Below are positions 8,503 through 17,909 of a stretch of 64,000 nt of DNA, one piece after another. Each line of letters starts with the position of its first letter. Position 1 is the first letter of the stretch. A program made the position numbers and the translations under genes. The DNA comes from Kumtagia ephedrae. Its GTDB lineage: Bacteria > Pseudomonadota > Alphaproteobacteria > Rhizobiales > Rhizobiaceae. Under the pieces are notes generated by a model. The model ran no database searches. It had not been told where the DNA came from and saw nothing but the letters and a program-made list of their open reading frames with translations. The stretch spans positions 26,325 to 90,324 of the forward strand of contig NZ_PXYK01000024.1 in the NCBI RefSeq assembly GCF_003012745.1, written 5' to 3'.

Positions 8503-9345
8503 ATGATATCGTTCAGCCTGAACAAGATTTTCGCCGCGGCCGCCGTAGCGCTGTCGCTTCTGGCCGCTCCGGCCGCGGCCGTCGCCGACGACAATCCGTC
8601 CGCCGTGCTCGACCAGATCCGCTCCTCGGGCGTGCTCAAGATCCCGGTCATGACCGGCGAGGAGCCGGGCTACATCAAGGACCCGGCGACCGGCCAGTGG
8701 AGCGGCTTCTACGTCGAGTTCCTTTCGGAGATCGCGACCGAGCTCGGCGTGAAGATCCAGCCGGTCGAGACGACCTGGGGCAACCTCGCCGCCGACTTCC
8801 AGTCGAACAAGATCGACATCGCCATCGGCGTCAATCCGAACCCCAAGCGCGGCCTCGTGGTCGACTATCTGTGGGAAGCGCTGTTCACCGACGCCTGGGC
8901 CGTGCTGACGCCGGTCGGCAAGCCGGTCAAGACCTGGGCCGAACTCAACGATCCGTCCAAGACCGTCGTCGTCCAGAAGGGCTCGACCATGCAGGTCGTC
9001 GCCCAGGCCCTGCTGCCCAAGGCGAACATCACGCCGGTCGAGGATCGCGGCCTGGCGCTCATGGAGTTGCAGTCGAACCGCGCCGACGGTGTCGTCCTGT
9101 CTGTCTTCGACGCCCTGCAGATCACCGAGAAGAACATCGGCGAGGTCTCGCTGCCGGAGCCGCTGCTGCGCAATCCGGCAACGCTCGCCGTCGCCCGCAA
9201 GCCCGGCAACGCCGGCTACATCAACTTCCTGACCAACTGGGTCCTGCAGCAGCGCTCGCTCGGCCAGGCGCAGGGCAAGCTGATGCAGTCGTGGGAAGCG
9301 CGCGGCATCGACATGTCGATCCTCCCGGAAGGCTTCAGCTTCTGA
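8503..9345 (+). CDS. Polar amino-acid ABC transporter, periplasmic binding protein
   Basis: A 280-residue family 3 solute-binding protein. A Sec signal peptide (ending near AAAVA at about residue 28) is followed by the two-lobed domain ([31 protein letters not shown]). It would capture an amino acid or derivative for the permease and ATPase that follow. The ATG at 8503 is preceded by AAGAAGGGG; the longer frame overlaps the epimerase gene and was rejected. A strong hairpin separates it from the permease, which often allows higher expression of the binding protein. Confidence 0.88.
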   Translation: MISFSLNKIFAAAAVALSLLAAPAAAVADDNPSAVLDQIRSSGVLKIPVMTGEEPGYIKDPATGQWSGFYVEFLSEIATELGVKIQPVETTWGNLAADFQSNKIDIAIGVNPNPKRGLVVDYLWEALFTDAWAVLTPVGKPVKTWAELNDPSKTVVVQKGSTMQVVAQALLPKANITPVEDRGLALMELQSNRADGVVLSVFDALQITEKNIGEVSLPEPLLRNPATLAVARKPGNAGYINFLTNWVLQQRSLGQAQGKLMQSWEARGIDMSILPEGFSF

Positions 9346-9365
9346 TCCCGAAGCCTTGATCGCAC

Positions 9366-9393
9366 CCGGTCGCCGGCACGAGCCGGCGGCCGG
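9366..9393 (+). other. Intercistronic stem-loop between binding protein and permease genes
   Basis: A 12-bp stem (9366-9377 with 9382-9393, one G-T pair) capped by the tetraloop ACGA, with no T-run after it. Such hairpins in ABC operons protect the upstream mRNA or partly terminate transcription, raising the binding protein to permease ratio. The role here is inferred. Confidence 0.6.
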
Positions 9394-9437
9394 GGTCCCT
9401 GGCCGGGCCGCGGCCCAGCCGAACATGGGGAAAGACA

Positions 9438-10094
9438 ATGTTCGATTTCTCGGTCATCACGAACAATATCGGCCTCCTCTGGGACGGCCTGCTGATGACG
9501 CTCTACTTCACGGCGATCACCATCCTCGCCGGCCTCGCCATCGGCCTGGTCATCGGCCTCATCCAGCTCAGCACGTTCCGTCCGCTGGTCCTGCTCGGCC
9601 AGATCTACGTGGAGTTCTTCCGCAACATCCCGCTGCTGGTGACGCTGCTCTGGGTCTACTACGCCTTCCCGATCTTCGCCGGCGTCAACGTCACCAAGTT
9701 CTGGGCCGGCTTCATCGGCCTGAGCTGCTACGTCGGCTCGTTCTACGCGGAGATCCTGCGCGCCGGCGTCCAGTCGGTCGATCCCGGCCAGACCGACGCC
9801 GCGACGGCGATCGGCATGTCCTACGGGCAGCGCATGCGCCGCATCATCCTGCCTCAGGCGTTCAGGAAGATGATCCCGCCGCTCGCCGGCCAGTCGATCA
9901 TCCAGATGAAGAACACGACCCTGCTGTCGATGATCACCGTGCCGGACCTGCTTTATCAGGCGAGCTACATCTCCAGCTTCACCTACCGCCCGATGGAGGT
10001 CTACACGGCCGTCGGCGTGATCTTCCTGATCATTCTGGTGCCGCTGACCTTCCTGTCGCGCAAACTCGAAAAGAGCGGAGCGGCCACGAAATGA
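9438..10094 (+). CDS. Amino-acid ABC transporter permease (HisM/GlnP type)
   Basis: A 218-residue inner-membrane protein with about five transmembrane segments and the EAA loop ([20 protein letters not shown], about 118-137), which docks to the ATPase. Only one permease gene is present, so it probably works as a homodimer. Its TGA stop overlaps the ATG of the ATPase gene in ATGA, indicating translational coupling. Confidence 0.9.
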   Translation: MFDFSVITNNIGLLWDGLLMTLYFTAITILAGLAIGLVIGLIQLSTFRPLVLLGQIYVEFFRNIPLLVTLLWVYYAFPIFAGVNVTKFWAGFIGLSCYVGSFYAEILRAGVQSVDPGQTDAATAIGMSYGQRMRRIILPQAFRKMIPPLAGQSIIQMKNTTLLSMITVPDLLYQASYISSFTYRPMEVYTAVGVIFLIILVPLTFLSRKLEKSGAATK

Positions 10095-10951
10095 CGCACG
10101 AACCAAATTCAGCCGCCGAGAGGGCGGCCACGCCGGGCAAGGAGGTGCTCCGCCTTGAGCGCATCTGCCTCGATTTCGGCAATCGCAGCGTCCTTCGCGG
10201 GATCGACCTCACCGTGCAGGAGGGCGAAGTGGTGGTGCTGATCGGCGCCAGCGGCTCGGGCAAGACATCGCTGCTGCGCTGCATCAACCTGCTCAACACA
10301 CCGACCAGCGGCAGCATCGTCATCGACGACGACGTGATCTTCCAGCAGCAGGCCGGCGGCGCCGCGCGGGCCATCTCCAATCAGGAAGTCAACCGCATCC
10401 GCTCGAAAACCGGCATGGTCTTCCAGCAGTTCAACCTGTTTCCGCACATGACCGCGCTCCAGAACATCATGGAAGGTCCGGTCACCGTGAAGAAGGAAGC
10501 GGCCGACCCGGTCCGCCGCAAGGCTATGGATCTGCTCAGGATGATGGGGCTGGAGCAGCACGCGGAAAAATACCCGCGCCAGCTCTCCGGCGGCCAGCAG
10601 CAGCGCGTGGCGATCGCCCGCGCCATGGCGATGCAGCCGAAGGTGATGCTCTTCGACGAGCCGACCTCCGCGCTCGACCCCGAACTGGTGGGCGAGGTGA
10701 TGAAGGCGATGGTGGAGCTCGCCAGGAGCGGCATGACGATGGTGATCGTCACCCACGAACTGGGCTTTGCCTTCGAGATCGCCGACCGGGTGGTCTTCCT
10801 CGACGAGGGACTCGTCGCCGAGCAGGGGCCGCCGCAGGAGATCCTGCTTCATCCCCGGCACGAGCGGCTGAAGAGTTTCGTCGGGCGCTTCCACGAGTCC
10901 GCCGACATGCTGCGTCCGTTTCTTGAGGCAAAGCACGCCGAAACCGCGTGA
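10091..10951 (+). CDS. Amino-acid ABC transporter ATP-binding protein (GlnQ/HisP type)
   Basis: A 286-residue ATPase powering the importer. The Walker A motif (GASGSGKTS), Q-loop ([10 protein letters not shown]), signature (LSGGQQQR) and Walker B ([12 protein letters not shown]) are all intact. The start overlaps the permease stop by four bases. Family members are usually about 245-260 residues; the extra length is an N-terminal tail rich in Glu and Ala. Confidence 0.92.
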   Translation: MTHEPNSAAERAATPGKEVLRLERICLDFGNRSVLRGIDLTVQEGEVVVLIGASGSGKTSLLRCINLLNTPTSGSIVIDDDVIFQQQAGGAARAISNQEVNRIRSKTGMVFQQFNLFPHMTALQNIMEGPVTVKKEAADPVRRKAMDLLRMMGLEQHAEKYPRQLSGGQQQRVAIARAMAMQPKVMLFDEPTSALDPELVGEVMKAMVELARSGMTMVIVTHELGFAFEIADRVVFLDEGLVAEQGPPQEILLHPRHERLKSFVGRFHESADMLRPFLEAKHAETA

Positions 10952-11031
10952 TCCACTGCCCTGCCGGCAGCGAACGAGACTTCCGCCGATAGCGACCGGC
11001 ACGAGGTCCGTGCGCCGGCCGTCGAGACAAT

Positions 11032-11046
11032 GGCTGCCTGGCAGCC
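11032..11046. promoter_or_regulatory. Tight 7-1-7 palindrome upstream of the second aldehyde dehydrogenase
   Basis: GGCTGCC, one base, GGCAGCC, 16 bases upstream of the ATG at 11063. The centre is too tight for an RNA loop, so a protein site is more likely than a hairpin. It could also be chance in GC-rich DNA. Confidence 0.25.
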
Positions 11047-11062
11047 CAAAAAGGAAGACACC

Positions 11063-12541
11063 ATGACCCTGAGTTTCGATCCGAACAGCATCAGCGTTCC
11101 GAAAGGACACCATATCGGCGGGCGCTCCGTGGAGCTTCCCGGCGCCGGCATCGAGGTTCTTCGCCCTTCCGACCAGCAGCCGATGGGCACCGTCGGCGAC
11201 GGCGGCGAGGAAGCCGTCGAAATGGCGGCCGCCGCGGCCAGGGCGGCGCTCAAGACCAGCAACTGGGCGAAGATGGCGCCGCGCGAGCGCGCCAAAGTGC
11301 TGATGCGCTTCGCGCAACTCATCGAGGAGAACAACGTCTATCTCGGGCAGCTCGAAGCCATGGGCTCCAGCCGTCTCGTCTCGGGAACGATCACCGGCGA
11401 CGCGATCCGCACCGCCGGCGTCGTGCGCTACTTCGCGGAATATTGCGACAAGCTGGAAGGCATCGTGACCGCTACGGAAGGCGGCACGCTGAGCTATGTG
11501 AAGCGGGAGCCGTACGGCATCGTCGGCGCGATCGTCCCGTGGAACTTCCCGATGATCACCGCGGCATGGAAGTTCGCGGGCGCGCTCGCCGCCGGCAACG
11601 CCGTGATCATGAAGACATCGGAGCTGACGCCGCACAGCCTGCTCGCCCTCGCCGAGCTGGCGGCCAAGGCCGGGGTGCCCGCCGGCCTGTTCAACGTCGT
11701 CAACGGCTACGGCCACACGACGGGCGCGGCGATCGTTCGCCATCCGGACGTGATGATGATCTCCTTCACCGGCTCGACGCAGACCGGCGCCGCCATCATG
11801 GCGCTCGCCGCGCAGTCGGGCATCAAGCCGGTCGCGCTGGAGCTCGGCGGCAAGAGCCCACAGCTGGTGCTGGCCGATGCGGGCGACCTCGACGTGGTCG
11901 CCGGGCGTGTTTCCACCGCCTTCATGGCCAATGCCGGACAGGTCTGCACGGCCGGCTCGCGCATCATCGTGGACGAGAAGATCGCCGACGAGCTCGTCGA
12001 GCGCATCGTCGGCAAGGTCAGGCAGATAAAGGCCGGGCCGACCTGGGACGAGACGACGACCTTCGCGCCGATCATCAGCCGCAGGCAGCTCGACCGCATC
12101 GATGCCATGGTGCGCCAGACGGTCGCCGAGGGCGGTTCGGTCGTCACCGGCGGTGCGCCGCTGGAAAGCCGCAACGAAGGCAATTTCTACGCGCCGACGC
12201 TGCTCAAGGACGTGGCGGACGACAATATCGGCTTCCGGGAGGAATTCTTCGGCCCGGTCGCTACCGTGCGGACATTCGCCGATCTCGAGGAAGGCATCGC
12301 GCTCGCCGCGCATCCGACCTACGGCCTCTCGGCCAGCATCCATACCTCCGACTTGAAGAAGGCGCTCAAGGCCGCCGACGGAATCGAGGCGGGCATGGTC
12401 TGGGTCAACCAGCACGGCCGCAGCCCGGAATTCACCTACACGGCAGGTGGCTTCAAGGGCTCGGGTTTCGGCAAGGACATGGGCCGTGCCGGCTTCGAGG
12501 AATTCACCCGGCAAAAAGCTGTCTGGGTCAACTACGCCTGA
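11063..12541 (+). CDS. Aldehyde dehydrogenase family protein (betaine-aldehyde dehydrogenase-like)
   Basis: A 492-residue NAD(P)-dependent aldehyde dehydrogenase with Asn161 (VPWNFP), Glu260 (LELGG) and Cys295 (GQVCTAGSR). It is followed 14 bases later by a GMC oxidoreductase. This order resembles the alcohol oxidase/aldehyde dehydrogenase pair betA-betB, in which an alcohol is oxidised to an aldehyde and then to an acid. The ATG at 11063 has an AAGGAAG ribosome site; an in-frame start at 11030 lacks one. The substrate is unknown. Confidence 0.9.
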   Translation: MTLSFDPNSISVPKGHHIGGRSVELPGAGIEVLRPSDQQPMGTVGDGGEEAVEMAAAAARAALKTSNWAKMAPRERAKVLMRFAQLIEENNVYLGQLEAMGSSRLVSGTITGDAIRTAGVVRYFAEYCDKLEGIVTATEGGTLSYVKREPYGIVGAIVPWNFPMITAAWKFAGALAAGNAVIMKTSELTPHSLLALAELAAKAGVPAGLFNVVNGYGHTTGAAIVRHPDVMMISFTGSTQTGAAIMALAAQSGIKPVALELGGKSPQLVLADAGDLDVVAGRVSTAFMANAGQVCTAGSRIIVDEKIADELVERIVGKVRQIKAGPTWDETTTFAPIISRRQLDRIDAMVRQTVAEGGSVVTGGAPLESRNEGNFYAPTLLKDVADDNIGFREEFFGPVATVRTFADLEEGIALAAHPTYGLSASIHTSDLKKALKAADGIEAGMVWVNQHGRSPEFTYTAGGFKGSGFGKDMGRAGFEEFTRQKAVWVNYA

Positions 12542-12555
12542 AACGAGCCCGCGTC

Positions 12556-14250
12556 ATGCAACTCGACTACATCATCGTGGGCGGCGGATCGGCCGGGGCC
12601 GTGCTCGCCAGCCGGCTGTCGGAGAACGGCGCCAAACAGGTCGCGCTGTTCGAGGCCGGACCGGACACGCCGCCCGATGACGTCCCGGACGTCATCGCCG
12701 ACAGCTATCCCGGCCTCTCCTATTTCGACCCCAGATACCATTGGACGCAGCTCAGGGTGTACAACCGCTCCCCCAGGCTGAACTCGCAGCCGCCGAAGAC
12801 CGCCAAGCTGGAGCAGGCCAAGGTCATGGGCGGCGGCTCCAGCATCAACGGGCAGTTCGCCGTGCGAGGGCTTCCCCACGACTACGACGAGTGGGAAGGC
12901 CTCGGGCTGAAGGGCTGGGGCTGGGAGGGCATGCTGCCCTACCTGAAGAAGCTCGAGCGCGATCTCGACTTCGACGGCGAGCTGCACAACAGGAGCGGCA
13001 ACATCCCGATCCGCCGCGTCTTCCCGGACGACTGGGCGGGCTTCACCAGATCCGTGCTGAAGGCGACGGAGGCAGATTGCCCGTACCAGCCCGACTACAA
13101 CGCCAGCTTCGAGGACGGCTCTTTCCCGCTGCCGCTTTCCAACGAGAACGAGCGCCGCGTCTCGACGGCCGTCGGTTATCTCCACAAGGAAGCGCGCGCC
13201 CGCAAGAACCTGCATATCTTCGCCAACGCCTTCGTTGAAAACCTGATCATAGAGGGCAAACGGGCGACCGGCGTGCGCGTCACCATCGGCGGCGACACCA
13301 AAACCTATTCGGCGCGCGAGGTCATCGTTTCGGCCGGCGCCCTGCACTCGCCGGCGATCCTGATGCGCGCCGGCATCGGCCCGGCCGCACAGCTCGCCCG
13401 CCTCGGCATCGACGTCGTGGCGGACCTGCCCGGCGTTGGCGAGAACCTCACCGACCACCCGCATATCGCCGTCGGCGCGCACTTCAGGAAGTCGGCGCGG
13501 CTGCGCCCGGGCCAGCGGCGGCACATCTTCCTCGGCGTGCGCTACTCGTCGAACCATGCCGACTGCCACACCGGCGATATGCTGCTGATGCCGGTCAATC
13601 GCGCCGGCTGGCATCCGCTCGGCAAGGCCATGGGGGCGTTGAACGTCTGCGTCAACAAATCCTATTCGCGCGGAACGGTGACGCTGAAGTCCCGTGACCA
13701 GAACGAGGAGCCGATCGTCGACCTGAACCTGGCCTCCGACGGGCGCGACCTGATGCGCCTGGTCGACGGGTTCAAGCGCATCTACCGGATCATGACGGCC
13801 CCGGACGTGCAGCGCCACGTCAACACCTGGTTCCTCGCCGGCTACAGCGACGAGGCGCGCGCGCTCAGCGTCCGCAAGGCATCCAACTGGATCAAGACGG
13901 CAAGTGCGGCCTATGCGTTCGACTACCTGCCCTTCTTCCGCGAGGAGCTCCTGAAGCGGAAGTTCGGCACGACCGACCGCATGCACAAGATGATGCAGGA
14001 CGAAGAGCTCATCGTCGAATGGGTCAAGCAGTCCGTGTGGTCGGGCTGGCATGTCTCAGGCACCTGCAAGATGGGCACCGAGGATGATCCTCTCGCCGTT
14101 CTCGACGACCGCTGCCGCGTGCGCGGCGTCGAGGGGCTGCGCGTGGTCGACGCCTCGATCATGCCGACCATCGTTGCCGCCAACACCAACATCACCACGA
14201 TCGCGATGGCCGAGAAGGCCGCCGATCTGATCCTCGAGTCCGTCAATTAG
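12556..14250 (+). CDS. GMC-family FAD-dependent oxidoreductase (choline dehydrogenase-like)
   Basis: A 564-residue flavoenzyme that oxidises a primary or secondary alcohol. The FAD-binding GGGSAG (residues 9-14), a second GMC signature (QAKVMGGGSSING) and the C-terminal active-site pair (His499 in WHVSGTCKMG and Asn543 in VAANTN) are present. No signal peptide is visible, so it is cytoplasmic or peripheral to the membrane. It is tightly spaced with the aldehyde dehydrogenase before it and the aldolase after it (9-base gap). Confidence 0.9.
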   Translation: MQLDYIIVGGGSAGAVLASRLSENGAKQVALFEAGPDTPPDDVPDVIADSYPGLSYFDPRYHWTQLRVYNRSPRLNSQPPKTAKLEQAKVMGGGSSINGQFAVRGLPHDYDEWEGLGLKGWGWEGMLPYLKKLERDLDFDGELHNRSGNIPIRRVFPDDWAGFTRSVLKATEADCPYQPDYNASFEDGSFPLPLSNENERRVSTAVGYLHKEARARKNLHIFANAFVENLIIEGKRATGVRVTIGGDTKTYSAREVIVSAGALHSPAILMRAGIGPAAQLARLGIDVVADLPGVGENLTDHPHIAVGAHFRKSARLRPGQRRHIFLGVRYSSNHADCHTGDMLLMPVNRAGWHPLGKAMGALNVCVNKSYSRGTVTLKSRDQNEEPIVDLNLASDGRDLMRLVDGFKRIYRIMTAPDVQRHVNTWFLAGYSDEARALSVRKASNWIKTASAAYAFDYLPFFREELLKRKFGTTDRMHKMMQDEELIVEWVKQSVWSGWHVSGTCKMGTEDDPLAVLDDRCRVRGVEGLRVVDASIMPTIVAANTNITTIAMAEKAADLILESVN

Positions 14251-14259
14251 AAAGGAAGC

Positions 14260-15048
14260 ATGATCATGCGCAGGAACAAGGTTAAGGACATCTGGGCCGC
14301 CGGCGGCGAAGTCGTCACCGGCTGGCTCGGCATTCCCTCGTCGATCTCCGCCGAACTGATGGCACAGCAGGGCTGGGACGCGCTGACGGTGGACCTCCAG
14401 CACGGCGCCTCGGACTACACCGACATGGTGCCGATGCTGCAGGCGATCTCCATCACCGACACCGCGCCCTTCGTGCGCGTGCCCTGGAACGATCCGGCGA
14501 TCATCGGCAAGGTGCTCGATGCCGGCGCCTACGGCGTCATCTGCCCGATGGTCAACACGGCCGAGGAAGCCGAGGCCTTCGTCAAGGCCTGCCGTTACTT
14601 CCCGCAGGGCGGCCGCTCGGTCGGCCCGCTGCGCGCTTCTCTCTACGCCGGCTCGGACTATTTCCAGCACGCCAACGACACGGTCGTGACCATGGCGATG
14701 ATCGAGAGCGAGCAGGCGGTGAAGAACCTCGAGGACATCCTCAGGACGCCTCATCTCGACGCGATCTTCGTCGGCCCGTCGGATCTCGCCGTGACCATGG
14801 GCGAGGCTCCCGGCTTCGACCCCCGCTATCCCGCCGTCTACGAGGCGATCGAATACATCGCCGCCAAGTGCAAGGAAGCCGGCGTCATCCCCGGCATCCA
14901 CTGCGGATCGGTCGCCTATGGCGTCGACATGCGGCGGATGGGCTATCGCTTCATGGCCTACCTCTCCGACTTCCGCATGCTGCAGCAGGTCGTGTCGCGC
15001 TCGCTGCCGGCGTTCCGCGCCGGCGCCGTCAGCGACTTGACGCCGTAA
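14260..15048 (+). CDS. HpcH/HpaI aldolase family protein
   Basis: A 262-residue class II (metal-dependent) aldolase that cleaves 4-hydroxy-2-oxo acids to pyruvate or glyoxylate and an aldehyde. Expected catalytic residues are seen: His48 (LQHG), Arg73 (FVRVP) and metal ligands Glu149 (IES) and Asp175 (GPSDL). The ATG at 14260 follows AAAGGAAG. Its place between an alcohol oxidase and an amino-acid dehydrogenase suggests that the 2-oxo acid made by the latter is its substrate. Confidence 0.88.
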   Translation: MIMRRNKVKDIWAAGGEVVTGWLGIPSSISAELMAQQGWDALTVDLQHGASDYTDMVPMLQAISITDTAPFVRVPWNDPAIIGKVLDAGAYGVICPMVNTAEEAEAFVKACRYFPQGGRSVGPLRASLYAGSDYFQHANDTVVTMAMIESEQAVKNLEDILRTPHLDAIFVGPSDLAVTMGEAPGFDPRYPAVYEAIEYIAAKCKEAGVIPGIHCGSVAYGVDMRRMGYRFMAYLSDFRMLQQVVSRSLPAFRAGAVSDLTP

Positions 15049-15071
15049 CGCGCCTCTCGGGGTTCATCGCT

Positions 15072-16343
15072 ATGGGTCAGGGCAGCCGGGGCGTGCAGGG
15101 CACGAAGGTGACCGTCATCGGGGCGGGCATCGTCGGCGTTTGCAGCGCGAACTATCTTCTGAAGCAGGGTTTCGAGGTCGAGGTCATCGACCCCGCCCTG
15201 CCCGGCTCGGAAGATCAGTGCTCCTACGGCAATGCCGGCGGCATCTGCCCCGGCTCCTGCATCCCCAATTCCATGCCGGGCGTGCTGAAGAACGTCCCGA
15301 AATGGCTGATGGACCCCGAGGGCCCGCTCTACGTGCGGCTGGCCTACCTGCCGCACGCCCTGCCCTGGCTGCTGCGCTTCCTCGCCGCCAGCCGCAAATC
15401 CCGGGTCGAGGAGATTGCGGCGGCGATGCGGTCGCTGCACCGCTACACCTTCGATTGCTACGAGCCACTGATGAAGGAGGCGGGCTGCGAGGAGCTTCTG
15501 CAGAAGCGCGGCCAGCTCTTCGTCTATGAAAGCGAGGACGGACCCGCCAAGGGCGCTTACGGCCTCAGCCTGCGGCGCAACCATGGGGTGCGCGTCGAGA
15601 TCCTCGACGCCGACCAGATCCGCCAGCTCGAGCCGGCACTTGCGCCGATCTTCAAGAGCGCCGTCTACCTGCCCGAGCAGGGCCAGTGCCCCAATCCGGG
15701 ACGGCTGGTCGCCAGGCTTGCCGAACACGCGGCGCGCCAGGGCGCGCGTTTCATCCGTGCCCGCGTGCGGGGTTTCGAGACGGGGCCGAACGGCGCCAGC
15801 GCGGTCCTTCTCGAAGGCGGCGAACGCCGGCCCGTAGACCAGGTCGTCCTCGCCGCGGGCGCGTGGTCGGCTGAGCTTGCCCGCCAGCTCGGCGACCGCA
15901 TCCCCTTCGAGACGGAGCGCGGCTACCACGTCATGATCGGCGGCGCGGAGACGGGCCTGCGCATCCAGACGATTTCCGCCGACCGCAAATTCGTCGCGTC
16001 GCCGATGGAGGAAGGATTGCGGATCGCCGGCAATGTCGAGTTTTCAGGGCTAAAAATGCCGCCGAACTTCTTCCGCGCCGACGCGCTGCTGAGACAGGCG
16101 CGGCCGATGTTCCGCAAGCCGATCGAGGGCGAGGTGAAGCGCTGGATGGGCCACCGCCCGGGAACCCCGGACAGCATCCCGGTCATCGACCGGGCGCGTC
16201 ATGCGCCGAACGTCATCTATGCGTTCGGGCATGGCCACCAGGGACTGATCGCCGGCTCCGTCACCGGCAGGGTGGTGGCCGAGATGGCGGCGGGACAAAA
16301 GACGCTGATCGACTTGACGCCGTTCAAAGCCGGTCGCTTTTAG
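15072..16343 (+). CDS. FAD-dependent D-amino-acid dehydrogenase-like oxidoreductase (DadA family)
   Basis: A 423-residue DAO-superfamily flavoprotein with the nucleotide motif GAGIVG (residues 17-22) and the C-terminal FAD-contacting segment FGHGHQGLIAGSVTG. DadA-type enzymes oxidise D-amino acids to 2-oxo acids, passing electrons to the respiratory chain. Pairing with the racemase/epimerase in the same gene run suggests that it oxidises the D-form product. The ribosome site is weak (CGGGG) and the start is moderately certain. Confidence 0.85.
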   Translation: MGQGSRGVQGTKVTVIGAGIVGVCSANYLLKQGFEVEVIDPALPGSEDQCSYGNAGGICPGSCIPNSMPGVLKNVPKWLMDPEGPLYVRLAYLPHALPWLLRFLAASRKSRVEEIAAAMRSLHRYTFDCYEPLMKEAGCEELLQKRGQLFVYESEDGPAKGAYGLSLRRNHGVRVEILDADQIRQLEPALAPIFKSAVYLPEQGQCPNPGRLVARLAEHAARQGARFIRARVRGFETGPNGASAVLLEGGERRPVDQVVLAAGAWSAELARQLGDRIPFETERGYHVMIGGAETGLRIQTISADRKFVASPMEEGLRIAGNVEFSGLKMPPNFFRADALLRQARPMFRKPIEGEVKRWMGHRPGTPDSIPVIDRARHAPNVIYAFGHGHQGLIAGSVTGRVVAEMAAGQKTLIDLTPFKAGRF

Positions 16344-16413
16344 ACGCAAGTCCGGCGGATATCGGGATGGATCGCGAGATTTCGATCTCTATTCACATGG
16401 ATTTCCGCCGGAA
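16344..16413. promoter_or_regulatory. Paired palindromes in the 70-bp gap before the 2-hydroxyacid dehydrogenase gene
   Basis: TCCGGCGGA (16352-16360) and its complement TCCGCCGGA (16405-16413) frame the gap, each being itself a short palindrome, with a small stem GAGAT-TTCG-ATCTC (16376-16389) between them. They could be operator halves or an intercistronic stem. Function inferred only. Confidence 0.35.
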
Positions 16414-17832
16414 ATGGACAGTTTTCCCACCATGGTTTCAGCCAATATCCTGATCTGCGATCTCGTCGGCCTCCGCTTCGATGCGCGGGGCATGCCGGAT
16501 TTCAGCGAGACCAAGGCCCATATCGAGGCCCGCGGCGGGCTGTTCCACGAAACCGGCATCGACATGGCCGGCCCGCTCGAAAGCGGCCGGCTGCACTTCT
16601 TCTACCAGCCCGATCTCAGCACTCGGGAGGAACTGCTCGCCGCGGCCGGCGACGGGCAATACGACGCCGTCATCGCGGCGGCGACCTTCATTCCCGCCGA
16701 AGCGAAGTTCCGGCTCGGCGGCGTGCGCATCGGCGCCGGCACCGGCAACATGGGCTCGGCCTCGTGGGGCGGCGGCAGCGGCAATGGCGGCGAGGCGCCG
16801 CTGATGAACACGCCCGGCATCAACAGCCGCGCCACCGCTCAGATGGCCATGAAGGCGCTTCTGAAGGTCCGCCCGGACCTGCCCGTCGACGACTTGCACA
16901 GGCTCGTCGCCGAGGGCAATTTCGATACGGGAAAGCAGTTGCGCGACTACCCGACGGCCAAGCTCGAAGGCAAGAAGCTCGCGGTGATCGGCTACGGCAA
17001 TATCGGCCGGGAGCTCGCCAAGCTCGGACAGGCATTCGGCATGCGCGTGGCCATTCATGCGCGACCGCACCGCAGGAAATGGATCGAGCTCGAAGGTTTC
17101 GACTATGCCGCGGACCTCGTCGAGGCGGCGCGCGGCGCGGACGCGCTGTCCGTCCATGTCGGTCTCGGCGCGTTCGATGCGGAAAAGCAGCGTCATGCGA
17201 ACGCCGGCCTGATCGGCGACGCCGTGTTCGCCGCGCTCAACCCGGGCGCCGTGGTGATCAACTACGACCGTGGCGAGTTGGTCGATGTCGCGGCACTTCG
17301 GCGCGCGCTCGATACCGGCAGGGTCGACCATGCGGCGATCGACGCCGATCTGTTCAAGGATCCAACGACGGGAGCGCTTTCCGGCCCGATGCTGCCCTAT
17401 CTCGCACTGCTCGACGAGCATGGCGACAGGTTGGAGCTGTTGCCGCATGCCGCGGCCGACACCGACCACCCGTCGCGCGTCGCCGGCGCACGCCAGGCCG
17501 TCGACCAGATTTTCGCCGCCATCGTCGACCGGCAGCTCTTCAACCTCAAAGGAACCTTGCCGGGCGGCTATACCGACATGGGCGCCAGGGTTCCCGACGG
17601 GGTCGGCGGCATCAGGTCTTCGACGCTGCTTGCGCTCGCAGGCAACCAGGCGGAGGCCGAGGCGCTGGCCTCGTCGAGCGCCAAGATCGCTTCGTTCTTC
17701 GAGCGCGCCTCCGGCGGCTCGAAACAGGAGCTGCAAGATCAGATTCGCGCGGAGGGCGAGGCCGTGGCGGAGGCGCTGAACAGGCTCGCGACGCTGCTGC
17801 GGAAGCACGGTCTCACCGGGCCTTTCGCCTGA
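16414..17832 (+). CDS. D-isomer-specific 2-hydroxyacid dehydrogenase family protein
   Basis: A 472-residue NAD(P)-dependent dehydrogenase that interconverts a 2-hydroxy acid and a 2-oxo acid. The Rossmann motif GYGNIG (residues 193-198), catalytic Arg286 (NYDRGELVD) and His345 (LLPHAAADT) are present. It is longer than the usual 310-340 residues: residues about 95-135 are Gly-rich and a helical C-terminal extension of about 90 residues follows the catalytic core, without an obvious ACT domain. An ATG at 16432 is an alternative start. Last gene of the catabolic run; possibly it handles the 2-oxo acid made upstream. Confidence 0.82.
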   Translation: MDSFPTMVSANILICDLVGLRFDARGMPDFSETKAHIEARGGLFHETGIDMAGPLESGRLHFFYQPDLSTREELLAAAGDGQYDAVIAAATFIPAEAKFRLGGVRIGAGTGNMGSASWGGGSGNGGEAPLMNTPGINSRATAQMAMKALLKVRPDLPVDDLHRLVAEGNFDTGKQLRDYPTAKLEGKKLAVIGYGNIGRELAKLGQAFGMRVAIHARPHRRKWIELEGFDYAADLVEAARGADALSVHVGLGAFDAEKQRHANAGLIGDAVFAALNPGAVVINYDRGELVDVAALRRALDTGRVDHAAIDADLFKDPTTGALSGPMLPYLALLDEHGDRLELLPHAAADTDHPSRVAGARQAVDQIFAAIVDRQLFNLKGTLPGGYTDMGARVPDGVGGIRSSTLLALAGNQAEAEALASSSAKIASFFERASGGSKQELQDQIRAEGEAVAEALNRLATLLRKHGLTGPFA

Positions 17833-17909
17833 CAGGCACCTGAACCCGCTGCGGCGATGACGCCCGGCGCCGATGTGCTCCACCTCACTTTGGCTGGCCC
17901 CGGACACCA

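Noticed and set aside
10109..12514. 801-codon open frame on the minus strand
   Set aside because: It lies opposite the ATPase and aldehyde dehydrogenase genes, has no recognisable domain and is Arg/Ala/His-rich, the usual antisense shadow in high-GC DNA.
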